Virus record (IMG/VR): IMGVR_UViG_3300048929_000518
Location: 1 to 21,853 of that record
Reading direction: 5' to 3' (one strand)
From: a virus
Length of the DNA: 21,853 nucleotides
Shown here: piece by piece, positions 18,117 to 21,853 of the stretch
Position numbering within the stretch: position 1 is the stretch's first letter
How the letters are laid out: each line of letters opens with the position of its first letter
Made by a program: the position numbers and the translations under genes
Notes under the pieces: model-generated
Database searches by the model: none
Told to the model about the DNA's origin: nothing
Seen by the model: the letters and a program-made list of their open reading frames with translations, nothing else

Positions 18117-18925
18117 TCATTATCTCCCACGTACTGGGCCATGGTCTTCTTGAGCCATGCCACTGGATCTCTGAGAAGAGGGTCCGCGCCGTGAATGGGC
18201 CTCACGTACAGGACATCGTTGCCCAGCAGCATCCGCATTCGCTCCTGCCCGGTGCGCGTGGCCAGTTTCGGGCTGCGAAACGCCCAGTGACCGCCCGCGC
18301 TGTTCACGGCGTGGTTCATGCCGTACCCGAAGCGACGCGCCATGGCGGTCGCGCCGATCTGGTACGCGGCCCGCGCCAGATCCAGGGGCACCGTGTCGAT
18401 GCGCCACGCCACGGTGCCCGCGCCCATGCCAACATCCTGCGAGATGCCGGCCCACAGCGTGACCGCGCGATGCTCGACCAGCAGCCGCGCCAGCGCCAGC
18501 AGCACCACGGCGCGTCGGCCGACCACGCTCGCGTCGATGTCGGCGCTGCTGGTCAGGTCCATGTAGATGGACAGCGGGGCCGTGTCTCGCGACACCCGCT
18601 CTCGGCGACGCATGTGCTGCGGATGCCCCGCGAGAAACGCGGGGACATTGGGCATCGCTCCAACCACGTCGTCCATGTTGCGCCACGCGCTGGTGACAGG
18701 CATCTGGTCCTCGATCTCGGATAGGAACCTGTCCGAGGCCTCGACCAGCGACTGGTCCCCGAGATCGGCCTTGCGTCGCATGTCTGCGACGCTGTCGCCA
18801 CACCACGAGTCGCCATATTTCCCCATGGAGATGGAGTACTTGTCCATCAGGGGGACGATCTCGGACGCGTCCATGAGGACGTAGTGCTCCGGTCCCCACT
18901 GCGTCGTCTGCTTGCCCTGTCGCAT
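18113..18925 (-). CDS. Probable VWA-like partner protein of the AAA+ ATPase, 270 aa
   Basis: The ATG at 18925 shares one base with the ATPase stop (TGATG) and follows GGAGGG. The N-terminal 110 residues are helical and basic (AWRNMDDVVGAMPNVPAFLA then GHPQHMRRRERV). From about 114, APLSIYMDLTSSADIDASVV (116-135) is a hydrophobic strand ending in D-L-T-S-S, close to the D-x-S-x-S metal-site motif of von Willebrand A domains; a helix and strand follow (RRAVVLLALARLLVEHRAVT then LWAG). The later KLATRTGQERMRMLLGNDVLYV part fits the end of such a domain. MoxR/CobS-type ATPases are classically paired with VWA proteins (as CobS with CobT), so both motif and neighbour point the same way. The metal-site motif is imperfect. 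Confidence 0.65.
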   Translation of the reverse strand: MRQGKQTTQWGPEHYVLMDASEIVPLMDKYSISMGKYGDSWCGDSVADMRRKADLGDQSLVEASDRFLSEIEDQMPVTSAWRNMDDVVGAMPNVPAFLAGHPQHMRRRERVSRDTAPLSIYMDLTSSADIDASVVGRRAVVLLALARLLVEHRAVTLWAGISQDVGMGAGTVAWRIDTVPLDLARAAYQIGATAMARRFGYGMNHAVNSAGGHWAFRSPKLATRTGQERMRMLLGNDVLYVRPIHGADPLLRDPVAWLKKTMAQYVGDNE

Positions 18926-20040
18926 CACTTTCCCTCCACTTGTCGCCGCTGCTCGGGTCTCAGGTTCGCGAGGTAGGTCATGTCCGCCGCCTCGTCCGGA
19001 CCGTAGCCCGCCGCTATCAGTGCCGCGCCGGCCTGCGCCGCGCGGGTGTCGATCAGGACCTTGAGTCCGCACGCGCGGGCACGCAGCCGCGCGGCGCGCA
19101 CCCGCGCCAGCCACTCCGCGTTCGACACGATCGCCGACTCCAGCTCCGGGTCGATGTCCCAGTTGATGCGAACCGGGAACCGCGACAGGAACGCCGCGTC
19201 CAGCTTGGTCGCGCCGCTGTAGTTGGCGTCCGCGCCGAGTCCCCACGTGTTGGCCGTGCACACGATCACGCAGTCCTTGTGTCGCTTGACCTGCTTGTCG
19301 GGGAAGGTGGCCACGCCGTTCGCGGTGTGTGGATTGACCGCCAGCAGCGCTACCGGGTCGGAGCGATCCACCTCGTCGAAGGTGTAGATGCCGCCGTGCT
19401 CGTACGCCTCGCGGAACGGAGTGCGGTGATACTTGCCGGCCCCGTCGATGAAGCCGAGCATCTCGTGAGGGAACGAGATGGCCCCGTTGAAGTGCCACTT
19501 GAGACCGAGCGACTCGGCCAGCATCCGCGCGCCGGTGGTCTTGCCGCTGGAGGCCTCGCCCTGCAGGAAGATGCCCGGTGCGTAGCCGGTCGGAAGACGC
19601 GTGGCCGCCGCGCGTGCCAGATGCTCGAACTGCCGATGCACGGGGCCGGTCACCTTCTTCAGCTTGCCGGTCTCCGGCTGCTGGACGTGGATCTCCACCT
19701 TGCGCGGTGCCCGCGCCTCCATCTCCGCCATCACGACCTTCACGACGTCGTCGATGTTCACCGACGCCTTGCCGATCTTGGACATCACCTTGTCGGTGAT
19801 CGCGTCGATGTCCACCGGCGCGGACGCGGCCGTGACGTGGATGTCGGCCTTCTTGTGCTTGCGGTTCGCGCGCAGAATGAGACGACCGACGAAGAGCTCC
19901 TGCTTCTCGGTCAGCGGCTTGCCGCGCTTGACCCATGCGATCAGGTCCTGCGCCTTTGCCACGCTCGGCAGAATGAGTCCGGCCTTCTCCTTCTCGATCA
20001 GGATCGGGAGAACCTTCTCCAGTTCTTCGATTTGAGTCAC
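18925..20040 (-). CDS. CobS/MoxR-like AAA+ ATPase, 371 aa
   Basis: Residues 156-300 form the ATPase: Walker A GEASSGKTT (161-169), Walker B YTFDEVD (219-226), sensor-1 VIVCTANTWG (258-267) and a putative arginine finger in AFLSRFPV (283-290). The insert FPHEMLGFIDGAGKYHRTPF then REAYEHGG before Walker B is typical of CobS/MoxR ATPases, which remodel partner complexes with VWA proteins. The N-terminal 150 residues are specific: a helical region with KPLTEKQELFVGRLILRANR and a linker (AASAPVDIDAITDKVMSKIG). Start is GTG at 20040 with GGGGG upstream. Phage copies of this pair are known in other large tailed phages and their substrate is undetermined; cobalamin synthesis itself is unlikely here because no other cob gene is present. 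Confidence 0.88.
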   Translation of the reverse strand: MTQIEELEKVLPILIEKEKAGLILPSVAKAQDLIAWVKRGKPLTEKQELFVGRLILRANRKHKKADIHVTAASAPVDIDAITDKVMSKIGKASVNIDDVVKVVMAEMEARAPRKVEIHVQQPETGKLKKVTGPVHRQFEHLARAAATRLPTGYAPGIFLQGEASSGKTTGARMLAESLGLKWHFNGAISFPHEMLGFIDGAGKYHRTPFREAYEHGGIYTFDEVDRSDPVALLAVNPHTANGVATFPDKQVKRHKDCVIVCTANTWGLGADANYSGATKLDAAFLSRFPVRINWDIDPELESAIVSNAEWLARVRAARLRARACGLKVLIDTRAAQAGAALIAAGYGPDEAADMTYLANLRPEQRRQVEGK

Positions 20041-20066
20041 GATAAACCCCCGTGCTTGAGTTGTCG

Positions 20067-20111
20067 GATTGCTTCGTGGAGCGTCGCTGCGCGGCGCTCG
20101 TCGAAGAAATC
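20067..20111. repeat. Intergenic hairpin element, copy 1
   Basis: Constant arms GATTGCTTCG (20067-20076) and CGAAGAAATC (20102-20111) pair with one mismatch. Inside, GAGCGTCGC and GCGGCGCTC form a 9-bp stem with one non-Watson-Crick position. The right end overlaps the stop codon of the 30-aa gene (TGA at 20112-20110). It separates that gene from the AAA+ gene. Confidence 0.8.
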
Positions 20112-20202
20112 ACCAGCCCACGAATAGAAGGCCGAGCAGCATGGTCGCGGCCCCGGCGAACACCACCGGGGCCATCAGGCAGTAGAACTGAGTGTCGGTC
20201 AT
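20110..20202 (-). CDS. Membrane microprotein, 30 aa
   Basis: The ATG at 20202-20200 overlaps the previous TGA and has GGAGG seven bases upstream, an ideal site. The product is MTDTQFYCLMAPVVFAGAAT then MLLGLLFVGW: a 9-residue polar start and one 20-residue membrane span. Far below usual length cut-offs but as well supported as its larger neighbours. The stop codon forms the edge of hairpin copy 1. Function unknown. Confidence 0.65.
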   Translation of the reverse strand: MTDTQFYCLMAPVVFAGAATMLLGLLFVGW

Positions 20203-20477
20203 GACCGCACCTCCGTTGGGATCGCAGACTTCATGGTCTCGATCCACACCTTGAGATCGGCGCGGGCCGCGTCGTACTGCCCGCGCTTGTACTTCTTGCC
20301 GGTGTAGCGCTCGCACATGGCCAGCGCCTTGGTGCCGGTGAAGCCGCGCGTCGGCGTGATACCGGCCTTGAGAAGGCCGATCGCGCTGCTGAGCGCCGCT
20401 GCTCGAACCAACTCCACGGCGTCCGGGCCGGCGAACATGGTGCCTCCCGGACCCGTGGTGATGCTGCTCTCGCTCAC
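20199..20477 (-). CDS. 92-aa helical protein of unknown function
   Basis: The GTG at 20477 overlaps the previous TGA (GTGA). The protein has a disordered start (MSESSITTGPGGTMFAGPDA) then helices AVELVRAAALSSAIGLLKAG, TGTKALAMCERYTGKKYKRG and QYDAARADLKVWIETMKSA. The RYTGKKYKRGQYDAARADL segment is reminiscent of small uncharacterised proteins found in many phages. It is basic and alpha-helical, perhaps a nucleic acid or protein adaptor. No catalytic motif. Confidence 0.7.
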   Translation of the reverse strand: MSESSITTGPGGTMFAGPDAVELVRAAALSSAIGLLKAGITPTRGFTGTKALAMCERYTGKKYKRGQYDAARADLKVWIETMKSAIPTEVRS

Positions 20478-20683
20478 GCCGACACCCGCACGAGCTCGTT
20501 GAGAACGCAGAAGCGCACGGTCGAGATGGCAGCGCCGCGCCCGAGGGCGAGCTCGACCCGCTTGGACTTGAGCACGTGGTTGATGCGCTCGTGACGCCCG
20601 CTGCCCTCGCGGGCCGGATTGACCGCGCCCTTGACGGGGATGATCTTCATCTCGGGCGCGATTGCGATGGTGGACTTGGCCAT
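20474..20683 (-). CDS. 69-aa basic protein of unknown function
   Basis: The ATG at 20683 follows AGGAG six bases upstream. The product MAKSTIAIAPEMKIIPVKGA continues VNPAREGSGRHERINHVLKS then KRVELALGRGAAISTVRFCV. The segment GSGRHERINHVLKSKRVELA is basic and helical and NPAREGSGRHERIN is a distinctive motif, but I cannot assign a family. A short hairpin (20709-20734) lies in its leader. Confidence 0.7.
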   Translation of the reverse strand: MAKSTIAIAPEMKIIPVKGAVNPAREGSGRHERINHVLKSKRVELALGRGAAISTVRFCVLNELVRVSA

Positions 20684-20708
20684 GATGGTCTCCTGTTGTT
20701 GCCGTGAG

Positions 20709-20734
20709 TTGACAGTGGCGAATGCCACCGTCAA
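20709..20734 (-). promoter_or_regulatory. Leader hairpin, 11-bp stem
   Basis: On the minus strand TTGACGGTGGC (20734-20724), loop ATTC, GCCACTGTCAA (20719-20709) gives ten Watson-Crick pairs and one G-U; the plus strand would have an A-C mismatch there. It lies between hairpin copy 2 and the ribosome site of the 69-aa gene, consistent with a leftward RNA structure. Confidence 0.5.
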
Positions 20735-20741
20735 GAAGCGT

Positions 20742-20784
20742 GATTGCTTCGTGGAGGGTCGCGTGCGGCCCTCGTCGAAGAAAT
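20742..20784. repeat. Intergenic hairpin element, copy 2
   Basis: Arms GATTGCTTCG (20742-20751) and CGAAGAAAT (20776-20784). The inner stem is GAGGGTCGC with GCGGCCCTC: relative to copy 1, one pair has changed on both sides (C-G to G-C). It follows the TAG of the 77-aa gene by four bases. Confidence 0.8.
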
Positions 20785-20788
20785 TCGC

Positions 20789-21022
20789 CTAGTCGTTGTA
20801 GACGCGGAGCTCGATGCAGCCCGCGCCCTGCCAGTAGTCGACCCAGAGCAGGTCACCGTCGCGCACCTCGCGACGCTGGGCCAGCAGCATGATGCCGTTG
20901 CCCAGAGTGGTCTCCATGGTGCGCGGCCACTCGCCCGGCCGGAGGCCAATGTCGGAGGCCTCGACCGAGAACTTGTGCGGCTCGTACTCGTGCAGCCCGC
21001 ACGTATCGCGATCGATCCTCAC
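20789..21022 (-). CDS. 77-aa protein of unknown function
   Basis: The GTG at 21022-21020 overlaps the previous TGA (GTGA) and has GGAGG five bases upstream. The protein opens MRIDRDTCGLHEYEPHKFSV and has ASDIGLRPGEWPRTMETTLG then NGIMLLAQRREVRDGDLLWV, ending DYWQGAGCIELRVYND. Strand-rich with a Gly/Arg/Asp pattern (RPGEWP...LGNG...R-D-G-D) like a small beta barrel; a Cys occurs near each end. Function unknown. It is the gene carried between hairpin copies 2 and 3, together with two smaller ones. Confidence 0.7.
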   Translation of the reverse strand: MRIDRDTCGLHEYEPHKFSVEASDIGLRPGEWPRTMETTLGNGIMLLAQRREVRDGDLLWVDYWQGAGCIELRVYND

Positions 21023-21189
21023 TTGCCCCTCCTCTTCACCGGCTTCTTGGCCGGCTTGGGCAAGCGCTTGGTCACCGCCTTCTTGAAGGCCGCGAGGACC
21101 TGCTCGACCTCCGCCACCTTGGCGTCGACCGCCGCACGCTGCGTCGATGGCATGTCCACGAAGGGACTCTTGGGAAGAGGCGTACTCAC
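21019..21189 (-). CDS. Small Lys/Pro-rich basic protein, 56 aa
   Basis: GTGA overlaps at both ends and AGGAG six bases upstream of the GTG at 21189. The product MSTPLPKSPFVDMPSTQRAA continues VDAKVAEVEQVLAAFKKAVT and ends KRLPKPAKKPVKRRGK. A helix is followed by a Lys/Pro/Ala tail resembling the tail of the H1-like protein at 13988. Such a tail should bind DNA or RNA non-specifically. Function otherwise unknown. Confidence 0.65.
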   Translation of the reverse strand: MSTPLPKSPFVDMPSTQRAAVDAKVAEVEQVLAAFKKAVTKRLPKPAKKPVKRRGK

Positions 21190-21254
21190 TTGCCGCTCCT
21201 GTACTTCTGGAGCTCCAGCTTGCGAAGCAGGATGATGATGTGATGCGGTAGCAT
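21186..21254 (-). CDS. Possible 22-aa micropeptide
   Basis: ATG at 21254-21252 with GAGG five bases upstream; its TGA overlaps the next GTG (GTGA). The product MLPHHIIILLRKLELQKYRS then GK has a short hydrophobic patch and a basic end. It could be a genuine microprotein or simply a leader that delivers ribosomes to the coupled 56-aa gene. Supported only by coupling and ribosome site. Confidence 0.4.
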   Translation of the reverse strand: MLPHHIIILLRKLELQKYRSGK

Positions 21255-21278
21255 TTGAACCTCACTGGTTGGAAGCGT

Positions 21279-21322
21279 GATTGCTTCGTGGAGCGCCGCG
21301 TGCGGCGCTCGTCGAAGAAATC
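21279..21322. repeat. Intergenic hairpin element, copy 3
   Basis: Arms GATTGCTTCG (21279-21288) and CGAAGAAATC (21313-21322); inner stem GAGCGCCGC with GCGGCGCTC, 9 perfect pairs. The right end overlaps the TGA (21323-21321) of the 68-aa gene. The left flank GAAGCGT is shared with copy 2. Confidence 0.8.
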
Positions 21323-21527
21323 AGGCAGGTTGTCCCGGAAATCGCACAATTTTCTCGAGACGAACCATCTGCTTCTCGACACGGGCGATCTTGGCGAGGA
21401 TCTTATCCTCGGCATTGGTTATCTCGCCATAGGCGGGACTGTTCTCAAATTCCCGGCTAAGACGCTTGTGATCACGACGCAGCTCAGCGCAGTACGCGCG
21501 CAACTCTTTTTCGTAAAAGAAAGCCAT
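21321..21527 (-). CDS. Coiled-coil protein, 68 aa
   Basis: The ATG at 21527 follows GAGGAGGTTAAG, which begins directly after hairpin copy 4. The protein MAFFYEKELRAYCAELRRDH continues KRLSREFENSPAYGEITNAE and DKILAKIARVEKQMVRLEKI. Two charged helices with heptad-like leucines form a likely antiparallel coiled coil, ending VRFPGQPA. Function unknown. The neighbouring 73-aa protein is also coiled coil, so the two may interact. Confidence 0.7.
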   Translation of the reverse strand: MAFFYEKELRAYCAELRRDHKRLSREFENSPAYGEITNAEDKILAKIARVEKQMVRLEKIVRFPGQPA

Positions 21528-21539
21528 CTTAACCTCCTC

Positions 21540-21584
21540 GATTGCTTCGTGCTGCGCGGCATGCCGCGCAGTGTCGAAGAAATC
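21540..21584. repeat. Intergenic hairpin element, copy 4
   Basis: Arms GATTGCTTCG (21540-21549) and CGAAGAAATC (21575-21584) as in copies 1 and 3, but the inner stem is different: CTGCGCGGC with GCCGCGCAG, 9 perfect pairs. The right end overlaps the TGA (21585-21583) of the 73-aa gene. Confidence 0.8.
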
Positions 21585-21804
21585 AGACTGGAAGTCTGCT
21601 TCGAATGTGCTCGGGCAATTTCTCGCCCATCGAATTTTCAAGCTGGCGCACTAGGTGGCCAATGCGCCGCTCAGTATTCGCCATGCTGCGCACGGTTTTT
21701 GCATAACGCGCTAACTTGGCGCGTTGCTCTTGCTGTTCTGGTGTACCATCACGCGCCTCGCGCAGTGCGCGCAACCTCGCATTTTTCTCGGCTATCGTTT
21801 CCAT
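21583..21804 (-). CDS. Coiled-coil protein, 73 aa
   Basis: The ATG at 21804 has GAGGAG six bases upstream. The protein METIAEKNARLRALREARDG, then TPEQQEQRAKLARYAKTVRS, then MANTERRIGHLVRQLENSMG is nearly all charged helix with coiled-coil character, ending EKLPEHIRSRLPV. It is the most upstream gene seen in the leftward accessory operon; its stop codon forms the edge of hairpin copy 4. Function unknown. Confidence 0.7.
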   Translation of the reverse strand: METIAEKNARLRALREARDGTPEQQEQRAKLARYAKTVRSMANTERRIGHLVRQLENSMGEKLPEHIRSRLPV

Positions 21805-21830
21805 TGTTGTCTCCTCGGTGCCAACGCCAT

Positions 21831-21851
21831 GGGGCCGGCACTGCCGGCCCC
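21831..21851. repeat. Perfect 9-bp hairpin at the window edge
   Basis: GGGGCCGGC (21831-21839) and GCCGGCCCC (21843-21851) around a 3-base loop. No T-run follows on the minus strand; the plus-strand flank is cut off by the window. On the minus strand its core CCGGCAGTGCCGG resembles the stem-loop of the terminator at 13932-13960, so it may be a terminator of a converging or upstream unit. Confidence 0.5.
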
Positions 21852-21853
21852 GT

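Noticed and set aside
17998-18120. 40-aa frame from ATG 18120 ending exactly at the next gene's ATG
   Set aside because: The ribosome site is only three bases from that ATG, the product is an Arg-rich shadow sequence and third positions show no bias. Its 3' end is better explained as the restored frame of the GTG 18116 gene.
20067-21584. The four hairpins as a CRISPR array
   Set aside because: Spacing is irregular (hundreds of bases), real genes lie between copies, and there are no cas genes.

Overview
The window is a stretch of tailed-phage (Caudoviricetes) genome or prophage. The diagnostic genes are small and large terminase subunits, a DUF1073-type portal and an SPP1-gp7/Mu-F-type head morphogenesis protein. 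Almost all remaining genes are small and packed end to end with ATGA, GTGA or TGATG start/stop overlaps. The DNA is GC-rich with GC-biased third codon positions, Shine-Dalgarno (SD) sites are strong, and several proteins carry Sec-type signal sequences, so the host is a GC-rich bacterium. Nothing identifies it further. No tRNA, rRNA, CRISPR array, integrase or transposase was seen.

Layout. (1) 1-7806, minus strand: the packaging/head module, read right to left: NusG/RfaH-like regulator, TerS, TerL, a Cys-rich 70-aa protein, two tiny membrane proteins, a 189-aa unknown, portal with a C-terminal pyrophosphatase-like domain, a 54-aa protein, the head morphogenesis protein, then an exported 205-aa protein, a 78-aa protein and a truncated secreted protein. 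The major capsid protein is not here and probably lies beyond position 1. (2) 7807-8252: an AT-richer divergent control region with five same-strand CCAATA boxes, a candidate rightward promoter overlapped by a palindrome, and a GC-rich direct repeat. (3) 8253-11948, plus strand: eleven small genes, including two paralogues sharing a PExEFxDGRFEE motif, several exported or membrane-anchored proteins, a zinc-ribbon-like protein and a VRR-NUC-like nuclease as last gene. (4) 11970-21804, minus strand, converging on the plus operon: a CobS/MoxR-like AAA+ ATPase with a probable VWA-type partner, a SAM methyltransferase, zinc-ribbon and repeat proteins, a histone-H1-like protein, a possible Tad2/DUF2829 protein, a 421-aa unknown and many very small proteins. 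An intrinsic terminator at 13932-13960 divides this operon.

Most of what is unexpected is in RNA- or DNA-level structure. At 20067-21584 four copies of a 43-45-nt hairpin, with constant outer arms and a variable but self-complementary inner stem, separate successive small genes; three of them begin at the stop codon of the preceding gene. The 421-aa gene contains a perfect 12-bp hairpin whose 3' arm holds an SD-like AAGGA just before an in-frame internal ATG. The methyltransferase start sits in a hairpin loop with its SD in the stem. A gene at 18116-17998 reads cleanly only if one base is restored in a TTTT run.

Twelve genes are too short for routine ORF listing or were hidden in longer shadow frames; they were placed from their SD sites and coupled start/stop overlaps. 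All functional names rest on motifs read by eye; no database search was possible.
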